A stretch of DNA of 64,000 nt, taken from assembly GCA_015501585.1 (NCBI GenBank), contig JADNRY010000087.1, positions 62,001-126,000 on the forward strand, in the 5' to 3' direction. Positions 1-13,439 of this stretch are shown here, piece after piece (position 1 is the stretch's first letter; each line of letters starts with the position of its first letter). Source of the DNA: Rhodocollybia butyracea (lineage: Eukaryota; Basidiomycota; Agaricomycetes; Agaricales; Omphalotaceae). The position numbers and the translations under genes were made by a program. The notes below the pieces were generated by a model. The model ran no database searches. It was given only the letters and a program-made list of their open reading frames with translations, and was not told the DNA's origin.

Positions 1-1189
1 AAATGTGATCTGTATGTTCTCGTCTTCCAAATATTCATGCGTACAGACTTACAGTACGCAGAGACAAGATGGTTTCATGTAATAGATGCAGTCAACACTG
101 TAAGTACGTATCTTGAAGTTGCGGGACGATCCTGTTCTAATTATACTGTGCCACATCGGCTTGAATTAGACACGATGTTTTGGGGTGCATACAACGTTCA
201 AAGGGCCTGGATCTCTCTTTAACGTTGAAAACTCATACGATTCAAGGCTTGGGGAGGCTTGGGTCCATTATGCTCTACGGATACACTTATACAGGAGATG
301 TACATGAAGTTTGTCTCATTCTTACAGTACTATTATATAGAGTGAACACCTACCACAATCATTGTTTCATTTCAGCCTGACCGAAGTAGACAGGGAAACC
401 TAAGCATGTCATGAGAGCGGTATCTTTTGTCAAGTTCATAGCAAGCATTGAGCCCAAGTGAATCGCTTGGTGGATCCAAGGACTTGTGCCACTGTGACTA
501 CTACTGCTCGTTAGTTTTTCGCGCAGTACTCCGACTTGGAAGCACTTGATTCCAATTCGCTAGAATAACGGTTACAACGGTCGTTTGCTCAGAAGCTATA
601 AAACCCAAGTTGAGATGAAAGGCTCGATATGTCCACAAGGCGGCAACATGTTGATTATACACTTATTTAAATGTTTTCCATTCTTGCGTCCCAGGTGGGC
701 CTATAGGCTGGTACAGGCTTAGTTGGTCTGTTCGGAACAGTCTTTCTGTATATATTATTGTGAAGGATCAGAAGTGCGGCGGTTATCGTGGCCCTGGTAT
801 TCAGCGCCAGCCCAGGACACGAGAATTGCACAAGTTTTACATATAAAGCTATTTGCACTCCAGTGACTCTGCTAATCAAAAACCAGTATGTGTGCATTTT
901 GATCAAACTCACTTTATGGATTTATCCTTACTGCCTATCTGCCCATTCAACGCAACACTCCACTATCGAGCCTCGTGTTGAGACCCACACCGGAGAGTCG
1001 TGGTGGGTAAGAGATGGAAGTATTTCAGACACGTGAAACACTTGGCGCTAACTTGAAATCCTTTGACTAGTCTGTCACTAATTACTTTTGAAGTTTGTGC
1101 TTTATTTTCACAATATAGCAGGCTGTTACTTGGTAACCCTTGCTTCATCCAACAATTTCTATCATTTACTGACAATAGATGACCAAAGA
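1..1189. other. Gene-free left edge
   Basis: No reading frame here has recognisable protein content. Short open frames on both strands lack family resemblance and coherent composition. The last 100 bases are presumably promoter and 5' UTR of the Sec2-type gene that starts near 1190. A gene running in from the left cannot be excluded, but I see no splice-linked exon to support one. Confidence 0.5.
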
Positions 1190-2834
1190 ATGATGCTTCG
1201 ACCGGCCATGTTTCCGTCCACTTCCACTTCTATTGCCTCCAATTCCACTTCGCTAAACGCGACTCAGCGTCGAGCTGCAACACCTGTAGGCTCCAACTCG
1301 CGTAATTTTCTCTCGAAAAACCGGCCAAACAATGAAATTATAGATCCCCGTCCTAATTTCACGCCCAAAGATGAAGGATTTTTCATGCAAGTTGAAGAAG
1401 AACTCCATGATCTGCGACGAGTACATGCTCATGGACAGGAAGACGACCTTCGTATGGCATTGGAAAGGTGTATGGGACGAGTCGAAGAATTTCTTACCCT
1501 CCTGACTTCTGCGTATACCACTTTCGCTGATTTACGCATTGAACTCGATGTCACACGGTCGAATTTGCAGATGATCACTGCAAACAATGAAATGTTGGAG
1601 GACGCACTCAAGAACTTGAGCTCTCAGCGCGGCACAAATCCAAGAGATGTAGCCAGTGTTGGCTGGCGTCGTTCAACTCCAACATCTTCCACCGATCTGT
1701 CCCATTCTGAAAATTTGAGCGACAACACCCCACCCTCATCTCCTCCACTTCCAGCGTCGCATCCCCCCCCACCCCCCCAAGAATCTCGATTCTTTAAATT
1801 TCGCTTCAATTCTTCATCGATATCATCAACGTCTTCGGCCAATAACAGCCGTCCACAGACTCCTATTGTTGGTAACGAGAGTCCTACCATTGGGAGGCAT
1901 CGTACAGCCTCGGCTTCCAGTGTCTCTGTAGTTCCTAATGATGATTCTTCCGCCGCTATCGCCGCACAGCTCGAAGACCTCCGACGCAACTTTGACGTTC
2001 TGAAAACCCAGGTCACACGCGACAAGGTCGAGTTAGAAACACACAAGGAACTACTGGCAGCAGAAAAGTCGAAGAGGACACAGGAGGAGTTGAGGGTCAC
2101 CAAGGTTGTTAAGGAGAAGGAGGCTTTGGAAGCGGAACTCGAGAGTTTGAGTCAAGCATTGTTCGAAGAGGTGAAGAAGCATCTTTCTCCGTAAACTTTT
2201 GCTGATATATACATAGGCTAACAACATGGTCGCGACCGAACGTCGACTACGGGCAAAGTCCGAAGACCAATTCCGCCGGCAAAAGGAAGAGCTTCAGGAA
2301 GAACTGCGGGAGGCACAGGCCCAGCGGGAGGCATTACAGAGCGCACTGAAGATTATCGAGAACGAGATGGGCATTCTCAAAACAGGGGAGGCCGACTCTA
2401 TTCCTCCTTTAAATCTTGGTATCTCAGAACAAGATGACGGGAAAGGGTTGGTCCCGGATTCGGGACACTATAACGCCGTTCCAAACTCGGATTCGAGGTC
2501 TTCCTCTAGGGAAGGGATCAAGTCTCCCCCTTCGTCTCGTCCTGCGTCGAGACAATCGACGTCGATTTCGAGGCCGAGTTCCATCGTCGCTGTGAATTCG
2601 TTAGCGAACCCCGAACGCACATCTACACTAGGGCCTTCTACGCTAGCACCAGAGGCGTCATCCACTAATCCACCTTCACTACCTTCAGTGATATCCGAGC
2701 CCTCTACCGCACCCCTTCCGTTTCCGGAGCGGGGGGAGAGTAATCACGAGGAAAAACCTGAACACGAGCCGATACCGTTCACAACAGTGGATTCGATTTC
2801 GGGGATGGAGGAAAAGTCACCTTGGGCCGACTGA
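1190..2834 (+). CDS. SEC2: Sec2-type Rab guanine nucleotide exchange factor
   Basis: Two exons, 1190-2170 and 2217-2834, joined over a 46-nt GT-AG intron, give about 532 residues. The junction reads LSQALFEE/ANNMVATERR, the hallmark of the Sec2p coiled-coil GEF domain, which activates the Rab Sec4 (Rab8) on secretory vesicles. Order: Ser/Thr-rich N-terminus; a helical segment (about residues 65-145) with heptad-like Leu/Glu/Arg spacing; a Ser/Pro-rich linker with a run of prolines; the Sec2 coiled coil starting near residue 265 and running across the intron to about residue 385; then a disordered Ser/Pro-rich tail. The open frame extends upstream of 1190 without an ATG, so the Met at 1190 or the one at 1193 is the likely start. 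The polarised-secretion role is inferred from the family. Confidence 0.85.
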
Positions 2835-3911
2835 GACGTTTTATCCCCAGCCACTATGGTTTGGTCTCTATCCTGGCAAATTGGTCATACCGAGGCCTAT
2901 GACTCAAGACGGAAGCAAACCCGCCGAGGCCACAGGCCTCAGGCTGGGCCAATAACTTAGTACCTATGCTAATAAGTAGAGCTAGACCATCCTGTTTTTA
3001 CATATTTGCATGACTTGATATTGTTGCTCACATTTGTGACATTGTATATTAAGTTTCCTTGCTTTTTTGGCCCATGCCGTCAAATACCGTAGCTGTATTT
3101 CTTCTAGTCCATCCTAATATCCCTTCTCTGTTTCTGAATCTCTGATATTTTCTGGCTATTACATATCCGCTTACTCTAATAGGCTTATTTCAAGGTGTAT
3201 AATATTTTATTGACCAAAGAATTGGTGAAGAATCGTAAATTCGGCAAGTTGGGCGCTTATGCTACATTTTTGGCGGCCGGCTACGCCGGCATGAACTGAA
3301 ATGATAAGTGCACTAATAAATGAGGTTTCTAAGTCGTACAAAGGCCTGGGAAGCATATCAAGGTCCACCGTATATGAATACTTCTCTATGATAATGCCTT
3401 GCAGCAGTCAAAAGACGGCTCCTGTGTGAGTTGGATGGGCAACAAGCTTTTACATGGCGGGATTTCCTAAGTCACGGGGTGGCCTGAGCCAGAATCGGTC
3501 TTAATCGGTCAATTCGGTCCTTTCGGTTTTGATCGGTCCAATTGGTCAGACCAATTTGGTCTCGGTTTGGCGGGGCAGCCTCTATCCTCGTCAAACCTCA
3601 TCACGCGTTTTTATATCCTGCATCCATACAAGTTTATACTACCCCTGAATTTGTCAATTTAACTCTCACGGTCTCAGCCGGCACTACCGTCTATACTTTT
3701 TATGGCATTGTCTGTATTCCTCTAAAATGCATGAACATCAGCACAAGAACAAGACACTCGCAGTTCAGAGTAGTCGTCAGCTAAATGGGCGACTCTTGAG
3801 TTCATAACCAGTGTTAACGAAGAACAATCTCTGTTATCTAATACAAATACACATATACACCAACAAAAAAAAAAGTATTCTTCCTCGGCCACTCACTCAG
3901 CTTCTCCCTCG
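2835..3911. other. Intergenic region with CGGTC-rich repeat
   Basis: Region between convergent genes, about 1.1 kb, with no supported gene. It contains the 3' UTR of the Sec2 gene, an A/T-rich stretch, and at 3494-3570 a cluster of short CGGTC/TCGGT repeats ending in a near-palindrome (CCAATTGGTC then GACCAATTTGG). A short A-run lies near 3866-3875. Confidence 0.6.
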
Positions 3912-4397
3912 CTAGTAATAATATCTCCTCGAATGGCTGGAGGACGACCGTCTATGGTGACGATGATGCCTCGAGCTCCTTGAGCTAGACGCAAGAATGA
4001 CAGTCGGCTGACTTCCACCATATCCATGAGCACTCGGATAGGCATAACCGGCGCTCGCAACGTATGGCGAGCCATATCCATAAGGAACACCATACGATGA
4101 ACTGCGAGTATGGTAATCCGGCGCAGCGACGTATTGCGGGGCCATCACAGTGGGAGGCGCGCCGTAGAAATTATGTTGCATGGGCAATCCCATACCATGA
4201 CTATGATGAGAAGCCATCGAATGGACAACGGGAGGAGGCGACGGAGACGAGTAGGCCACAGGATGGCCATGTCCGTAAGAACTCGAATATGCCGATGACG
4301 GAGAAGCATACATTGCACCAGAATTGGGGTAAACGACGCTTCCACCAGAAGAAGGGTAGACAACGCTTCCAGAATGAGAGCTGACGTACGTAGGCAT
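3912..4397 (-). CDS. Small Tyr/Ser/His-rich low-complexity protein
   Basis: Single-exon frame of 161 residues from ATG at 4397 to the stop at 3912. It is rich in Tyr, Ser, Gly, Pro and His, with repeats such as SGSVVYP (twice near the N-terminus) and SYGVPYGYGSPY, and ends in a basic Arg/His/Ser stretch finishing RRYYY. There is no signal peptide or membrane segment. Such short disordered proteins recur in basidiomycetes, but I do not recognise a function. The strongly biased composition over the whole frame supports coding; the antisense frames look like shadows. An RNA-binding or condensate role would be speculation based on composition only. Confidence 0.6.
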   Translation of the reverse strand: MPTYVSSHSGSVVYPSSGGSVVYPNSGAMYASPSSAYSSSYGHGHPVAYSSPSPPPVVHSMASHHSHGMGLPMQHNFYGAPPTVMAPQYVAAPDYHTRSSSYGVPYGYGSPYVASAGYAYPSAHGYGGSQPTVILASSSRSSRHHRHHRRSSSSHSRRYYY

Positions 4398-5026
4398 ATC
4401 GAGTTATGTGAGGGGATTTTTTTTCGTGGTTGACTTTGGTTGCGTGTGCGTTAATGTATCAGGTGGAGGATTTCGTTCGTCGTCAAAAAAAAAAAAAGGA
4501 TTTCGTCAAGTCGTAAAGTCGTAAAGGTCGTCAACAACCGTTTCGGTCAAGATAGTCGTAATCAGTAGGCCAGCTATGAAGACTGACACTTGGTGGGTGA
4601 TATTCTGGGGAAGTAAACAAGTTTGTTTGAGGCCTTTTAAACTGGACGGGAAGGTTTGTTTCAAAACTTGAAACCATCAAACTCGCAGTCCCTGCCCCAT
4701 AGGTCTTAAGCCTGACTACGCCAGTACAGGACTGCACCGCAAGCTCTTATCCGAGTTGCTAAGATAAAGCCTGGCGACCACAGATTTTTCAATACGCAAC
4801 TGCTTTGATCCTGCAAATTTCCGAATTTAGAGGTTGAACGTTGAACGAGGATGTAAACGTTGATAGAAGGGGCAGGTGTACCTTACATATTATGTAGCTA
4901 AAGGGTATCCGAATCATCCTTTCATGAAAACTTATGTGAATTCTCTGCATATGAATGAATGATACTCCCTCCGGGCCTACACCTGCCTACACCTGGGTCT
5001 CATCACAATTGCTCTATATCAAACTC
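4398..5026. other. Intergenic, no gene seen
   Basis: Upstream of the Tyr/Ser/His-rich gene and downstream of LysRS. It holds a CT/A-rich leader, a 13-base A-run at 4486-4498 and the short repeat gtcgtaaa (twice, near 4511-4527). No conserved coding sequence was found on either strand. Confidence 0.5.
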
Positions 5027-7259
<2,233 letters not shown>

Positions 7260-7481
7260 CGTTCGATGTCGTATGAGGTTGGACGCGTAGATGTGCTTTT
7301 TGTAATATCGTGATACTGTGTAAAGTGATGAGGAAGACAGAATTCTGTGCATCAACTTTTTTTCGAGTCACGAACCACGATCGATTTACTCGAAATGGAA
7401 ACCTTGTTAGGCGCCCGCCTACTGCTCTTTTCTCGGCCGGTTTTTTCCTCATGTGTAATCTAACCCTCTATAAATTATTTA

Positions 7482-8251
7482 TTACCATCCAAAATAAAAA
7501 GTTTTGAGTCCAATGTACAAGGCCATCATTGCAGCTATAACTCGAATCACAAGCAATATTTTATGCTTCGTTGTCCAAGCATTGTAACCCCCTGCTAACC
7601 GCTCCAACTCGGCGAAGATTCTCTCGAGTCTCAGATAATCCGACAAAAACTCCATATTCAAAGTACTGTTGGTAGAATAGTAGTGTCCCGCAACCTTCCA
7701 CACTATTTAATCGGCGTCAAATTAAATTTGGATTACAGAAAACACAAACTGGCCTGGGATGTAACCATGAAATAGGCTAATCGCATTCATCACAATAAGG
7801 ATACAAACATCCTGCAAAATCACCAAAGGAAGAACAAATGCAATGGGGCCGAAAAAAATGATGCTGCAAGTGGAAAGTAGAAGGTATGGATGATCTTTCA
7901 CTGCCCGTAGAGGGTAAGAATACTTCAACTTTGAGGAGCATGGGCATGTGTCTTACAGTAAGATTGGACAATTGGATAGACACGTAAGGGCCAATCCGAA
8001 GACAAGCAATATAAATCGAGGGCATTGTGCACTTGTCTACACTGAGCGGAGTGCAAGCTACTTGAAAAAGAGGAGCCTACCGATTGCAGGTAAGCTAGAG
8101 AAAAGCCAGATTGCGCCCAAGACAGCAAGTTGTAGAAGTGCTTGTTCTAAAACATCAAAATTATCTCGCTTTTAACAGAGGCATTTTACCAGTAATACTT
8201 ACGCCAGTTGAACTTTCGACGGTTGTTAGTGCTAGTGAGAGCTGTCGCCAT
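7482..8251 (-). CDS. Multi-pass membrane protein, unknown family
   Basis: Exons 8203-8251, 8081-8146 and 7957-8036 join in phase from ATG at 8251. Two later segments continue toward the stop at 7482. Hydrophobic segments are seen in exon 2 (LLQLAVLGAIWLFSSLPAIG), exon 4 (LLLSTCSIIFFGPIAFVLPLVILQ, then VCILIVMNAISLF) and at the C-terminus (ILLVIRVIAAMMALYIGLKTFYF), so it has three to four membrane spans. I do not recognise the family. Two junctions are awkward: the exon 3/4 intron is either 34 nt with a good donor or 61 nt with a weak one, and the last junction does not keep frame with the best donor (GTTTGT). A small indel, as in nearby genes, could explain this. Confidence 0.5.
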
Positions 8252-9976
8252 AACAGTGTTGCAAAGTGCAAGAGTGAGAACATATAGTGACCACGACGAA
8301 CACACGCGGCCGTGCTACCTCCAAGGCAAGACTCGCACAGTCTTGCAGCGAATCAAAACACGTTTTACCTGCGTTTCCATCCATTTGGATTTCTTTCGTA
8401 CCGTATCTTGCGGACAGCCCTAAGAATGGGACAACGATCCTTCAGTTCTTTGCCAGACCCTCTGTTGCCGGCATGCCAGTATCTTAAGAATCAGTACATA
8501 GTCACTGTCAATGTACCTTTGAGAAGCATTCTTTCTTTAGGCAGGCAATTTATGCGAATTCGGCCGGGTACGGACCGCCGGACTCTCCAACGTTTAACCA
8601 CAACTCCTCGCGCCAAAAGTGACGAGTTTTTCGCCTATATCAAGCTCATCTCAGAGAGCAATGACCTAGGCGATCAGCCCTTAATCGACAGACCTTGCGT
8701 ATTTCGCTAAAGCTATGTAGGAAGCTTCGGGCCTTCGGTGCAGGTTTTAGACTATGAACTTCCTCTCGCCAGTATAGTATATTATCCTGATCCTTGAATG
8801 AACACTTTCTCCAAATACGATGCCGCTTCTCCGACAGGCCGATCTCGTATAAAGTGCTATCTTGGGCTCCTCCGACTATCAACTCTTCCTTTTACTTCGA
8901 CCTCCCATACACGTTTTTAATCACTCGGTCCTTTGGTCTTCGTCCACTTTTTCTACGCCGCCGTGATACTTTTGCAACCTTTCGCCAATCATACACGCAT
9001 TCTACTATTCTTCCTGAAATCGACACACGATCTTTTATGCTGCACATGCAGAAGATCCCTCGGAACAGTGGCTCGCAGGTTTGGTATTCAGAGCATAAGG
9101 ATTTCTCTCTCATCGAGTATCTTTCAGTGGTCTAAACAGCGTGTTATTCCCCGTTCCCCCAGACTGGGGTTTCAACTCTACTGTGAGCAACTTTTTCACC
9201 AGCGGCTGTCCGTGTGTAAGTACGGTCTCAATTGTTTATGCCATTCCCTTAATCACCGAGAGCTAGTTCCGTCTTATACACGTCATTGCCTGACCATCAT
9301 TCATTACTTATCTTCTTCAAGGACCAAGGCTCCAGCTCAGCAGAGATTCGGCAAGTCACCAGCGTTCTTTCCTGTTCTTTCGATTAACTGACTCTCCATA
9401 AACTACAGTATTTGTTTGTATGTGAAAATACACGAAGCTTCTGGTTCTCATGAGTAACTCAGTGTCTCACCGCCCGCTGAGAATTTTTGCCGACCTGATA
9501 AAATGCTGCACGCAGATAATGAAATGAACAGGAAGTGTAAAATATTCTCGACCGTAAGGTACAACTTAGGTCCAAGGGTAAGATTCGTATCTCTTGTCTA
9601 CGGCAAGTTGACGAAGAAGCAAGTTCCGCAGGGCCACAGGGATTTCTATGTGTACTAAGCACTTGACCTTGAACCTAAACGCACTGGTTTCCAGGAATGA
9701 ATGAGGTATGTTTACGATTTGATGCCAACTTCGATCCTCGCGTGCACACCAGAAAGGGGATTGTGGGACGATTACCAGTGACTCACAATTCGACTGAACG
9801 TGAAGAAATTTCAGTGATTATCGAGAAGTATTTCTCCCTTTCCAGTGTGTACTAGGGGCTGAGGTATGTTCTTTTGTTGGGGGGCGCATTTTTTGGGTTT
9901 CACTCTTTACGATACATGCTGCAGAATCTTATAGAATTACATTGCTAATCACCAAATACAAGATCAAATATAATCT
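8252..9976. other. Long stretch without a convincing gene
   Basis: About 1.7 kb between the multi-TM gene and the GDKIKGTAEV gene. Several open frames of 70-150 codons exist on both strands (for example + 8312-8710, + 8933-9391, - 8646-8882), but none shows a recognisable domain, consistent splice-linked extension or normal codon composition. It could hold a decayed gene or a non-coding transcript. Confidence 0.4.
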
Positions 9977-10659
9977 TTACAAGTTCTAAAACAATGGTTC
10001 AGGCCAACTATCAAACACTGCAGTAAAAACCAAGACATACCTTCCTCTCTTCGCCGCGTTCCACCATACCAGTGTTACGAGTTACTTTTCCAGCTGTAAC
10101 CTCGGCAGTGCCTGCAAGCAACATTATTGGAGTTGTAACAAGATCATCTGGATAACTTGCCTTTGATCTTGTCGCCAAGGCCAGGTTGACGCGTCTGAGT
10201 GTTGTCTTCATCAGAAGTCCCATAGTTCTGAGTGCTGGTGAGGCCAGCTCCGACGTCAGTGGTGGGACGATTCTCAAAGTCGTTACCAGTGCCTGCGAAG
10301 GAACCTCAGGAACCGCTGTGATAGTAATGGACATTGAGGAAATGCTCACCAAAACCTTGGGTGCCGGTGGTGTCTCCAGCGTGACGATGTTGACCGCTTC
10401 CAAGAGAGTGAGATTGGCCACCAGAAAATTCTGATGGTGCTAGTTGTTACTACACCGAATATGAGAGTCAAGTATGGTACCTACGGTCGCGGCCAGTAGT
10501 TTGCTGGCCATAACCTCCTTCCACAGAAGGAGAGTCGATAGCAGAAGATTGCTGGTCGTAGCCTGCCATGCCGGTGGAAGGAATGTCGTCCTGAGCACGG
10601 CCCGGATTCTGCGAGTCGAATCCAGTGTTGTCAAAAGTGTTCTGGTTGTTGGAGTTCAT
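9977..10659 (-). CDS. Small stress-type GDKIKGTAEV protein
   Basis: Five exons (10485-10659, 10350-10439, 10161-10292, 10041-10111, 9977-9985) give about 158 residues. The N-terminal two thirds are disordered and rich in Asn, Gln, Gly and Thr. The conserved part is GLGDKIKGTAEVTAGKVTRN followed by TGMVERGEERK, a pattern found in many small fungal proteins that resemble CsbD-like or conidiation/stress proteins; a precise role is unknown. The intron inside GDKIKG/TAEV (10112-10160) begins GC, not GT, and is described under findings. The last exon encodes only Asn-Leu-stop after AAG, so the exact C-terminus is less certain. A TATA-like element lies about 35-40 bp upstream of the ATG. Confidence 0.8.
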
Positions 10660-11721
10660 GATTGAGTTTTTTGAGTCTCAGTCTGTTGCATGTTTATATA
10701 CTTGGACAATGGAGACTAATGACGATCCATGACGCGGGCAAAGTCTCGCTTTGCGGAGAACTGACATCACCGGCGCCTAGCATACTACGCGGACCCTCCG
10801 CGTAAGCGTTTGCTTTGTTACACGGTCTCGTGGGCCCTGCTATAGGCTACCTAGGTACTAATATACTAATCCTCAAAAACGAAGCCTTTGCCTCTCTAGC
10901 TCTCGCCGAGGGTCTCCACAAAAAATCCAAACAATACAAAGGACGGCGTCGTGCATTCATAGCAGAGTCTGTCCTCCCAGTTCGGGATCAATACTTCAGG
11001 AAGTGCAAAGCGGTAGGTGTCCCATAAGTGTACTAGGCCAACTACTTTAAAACGAACGCCCGAAGGCACTGGCAGGAATTTTTTCTCAACCTTGTTGACC
11101 TCGTCGATGCCGCAAATGCTGGTAGGCCTATCAGCCGAACGTCCGTCGTCAACGGCGTTGGCACGCTACACGGGCAAAGTCTTTCCAAAGAATAAAGCAA
11201 AAGCCAACCCTTTGCTCCGGCAATTTTTAATCGTAGTCTCCGCATAATTTACTACGTAAATCTTCTTCGATGTTGCTTCGGCTGTGACTAACCTGATGCA
11301 TTTCTGCTAGACAACCTCCTTAATATCATGCATGCTTGGTTGTATCTGTATCATCTTCTCTGTAGATTGAATGCAATTTTGGCCGTCGAGTCTTATAACG
11401 ATATTCTCCCAGTGCTAGGTGGGAAGGCCTCTATAAATCAGGGAAACAGGCTCCTGTGCAAGTAAGTATGTATGTGGATTCAAGAGTCGTGTTATTGTTA
11501 CATGAAGGACAACGCTAGAAGGAGATAAGCAATGAACATTGTCTATGAAAAAGAAAATAGGATGTGGGGATGGATGGGGCTCGTTAAGCATGCAGTTGTT
11601 CAAGATCCAATTACTACTAGGAATACGTATGAGAAATGAGATATAAGATAGTACGTTTTTTTTGGTCGCCAGGACCAAGTCTATAAAAAAGTTCGTTCAT
11701 GCCGAGTAATTTCTATGTATA
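10660..11721. other. Intergenic, no gene supported
   Basis: About 1.06 kb. The right part is downstream of the secreted-type gene and the left part is promoter of the GDKIKGTAEV gene. Open frames on both strands around 10815-11247 lack recognisable features. The stretch 11415-11680 is A/T-rich and looks like 3' flank. Confidence 0.45.
10694..10700 (-). promoter_or_regulatory. TATA-like element of GDKIKGTAEV gene
   Basis: On the minus strand this reads TATATAA, about 35-40 bp upstream of the ATG at 10659. The position suits a core promoter element with a short 5' leader. Supported by sequence and spacing only. Confidence 0.4.
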
Positions 11722-12944
11722 TCATAAACACAAGAGAGGTAAGATGAAAATGACGAATGACAGTAATGGCGGTTTCTGCCATCCGAACCAGGGTGTTACG
11801 ATTACACTCCTGAACAAACAAGGTAAGAGGACGAGTCTTTCAAAGAATGTAAAGATACTTACGAGCTACTCGCGGGTTTTGCCGTAATCTTCACCTCCAG
11901 CACCGCAACAAGCCCGTCCGTCGAATTCGAGTTCGCCGTCTGGACAGTGATATTATGGTTAATCCCATCATTGGTGTTATTCAACAATCCCGAAACATAT
12001 TTCACCGAGGTTGAATAAGTATAACCTCCGGAAGACGTTGTACCAGAGTACGTGGATGAATTTGTAAGATTTGACGTGGGTATAGTCGTTTGAGTTATGT
12101 TTCCGATGATCCAGTCTCGACCTAGATTGTAGCCATTCGGGATAATGTCATGACCGTCTACATGTTCATCGTCAGACCAGAGGTACAAGAAAGAGCAGGG
12201 GACCAGATGTACCCGTTAATGGCAATTCATAGGAAGATGCCATAAAAATAGCACCACTGTCCGCTTCTCGCCCATTCTGCGTCCAATATCGGAAATGTCC
12301 ACCGCCTTCTATTGTTTCGGTGCAGGTACCCAGTTGTGGATCCAGATAGTCATACCGGATCTCGTCGGTTTCGTTCACTAACGAAGATGAAAACACACAC
12401 AGCAAGAAGAATGATATACGCTACGCACATACACCATTTCCATCTCCGAGATTCGCTGCCTGGTCTGATCCAGCATGTTGTCCTAGGCATTCACCTGCAT
12501 AATTAAAGGAACTACGGATAAAATGGTGGTTAGTCGGCCAATTACTCATAAGATCATTATCCAAACCCACAGCCAGTAGTTCCTCAGCCCTCCATCATTC
12601 TCCTGGTCCACCAATACCGCCGCATCCGAGTTTTCCAGAAATAATAATATTCAGAGGCTCCCCCTGACCAGCCGGAAAAGTACCATCTACGATCTAGACA
12701 AGATTATAAGAACATATTCACTAGAACATTGCACAAGCAGCTCACGGTCAACATCGAGCCTCCGTGTTCTATAGGATTATAATAGCCTGCTGAAGGGACA
12801 CTGCGAGTTGAAAGCGAAAAAGAAGCACGCTTCGAGCTTGGCGTTGGCGCCGTTAGTCGTTGGTGGTCGTCAAGAGCATGCGTGAAAGAGTGGAAAGCAG
12901 ATGAGTAGAGAGCACAGTGAGCCACAAGAAGTTCCCAAGGCCAT
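11722..12944 (-). CDS. Secreted-type fungal protein, frame-disrupted
   Basis: Exons 12746-12944, 12571-12693, 12435-12511, 12213-12377, 11863-12157 and 11722-11809. ATG at 12944 opens a classic signal peptide (MALGTSCGSLCSLLICFPLF). Later exons show a known but uncharacterised agaricomycete pattern: GEPLNIIISG, VLVDQENDGGLRNYW, ECLGQHAG, AANLGDGN, LGTCTETIEGGGHFRYW, HDIIPNGYNLGRDW, a Ser/Thr/Asn-rich stretch with Asn-glycosylation sites, and a hydrophobic C-terminus. Two frame breaks exist. The signal peptide and mature region are in different frames (break near 12874-12885). In exon 2 the frame shifts at an A4 run (T4 on the plus strand, 12631-12634): removing one A restores ISGNSDAAVLVDQ. 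Either a recent pseudogene or base-calling errors. A TATA-like TATTATAA lies about 65 bp upstream of the ATG. Confidence 0.72.
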
Positions 12945-13439
12945 GGGCTTGGAAGTTGATTGCTGAAAAGAGGAGAATAACAAAACGAGCGAAGAGATAA
13001 AAAGTTATAATAGGCTTTGGCGCCGATGATGCAAGTTTGGTTCTAATGGGCGTCTATCCACTATAAAACAAAGAATACAAGGCAAATAGTGAGTTGATGC
13101 GGATCTAAATATCTTCACAAGGATTATACGTATGTGATTGAATGCCCATCTAAAAAAATATCCGTGATGAAGTTCCATTGAAGGAGCCTAAACTTAGCTT
13201 GGAGCAAGAGGTGTATGTATTGCCTATGTGCAAGAGAGGTTGCTTTGAGGATTACAGCTCAGTAAGGCAGTAAGAAGAGATGACTAGCCACCCCGCGTCG
13301 CCTGTCGAGCCTGGCGTTGAGCGAACGTTTTTTTTGTTAACAGTACTTATATTTATTCAAGCGGACGACGTGCTTTGGAAATATGTTGGTACATGGTACA
13401 AGCACAGAATATGACCTATAACACATATTTCACGAAGAA
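12945..13439. other. Intergenic between secreted-type gene and VPS28
   Basis: Promoter side of the gene starting at 12944 and 3' flank of VPS28. A TATA-like TATTATAA (minus strand, 13005-13012) is the only visible signal. No coding sequence is seen. Confidence 0.5.

Noticed and set aside
8312..9391. Several 70-150-codon frames on both strands
   Set aside because: No recognisable motif, no conserved junctions and mutually overlapping frames; treated as non-coding.
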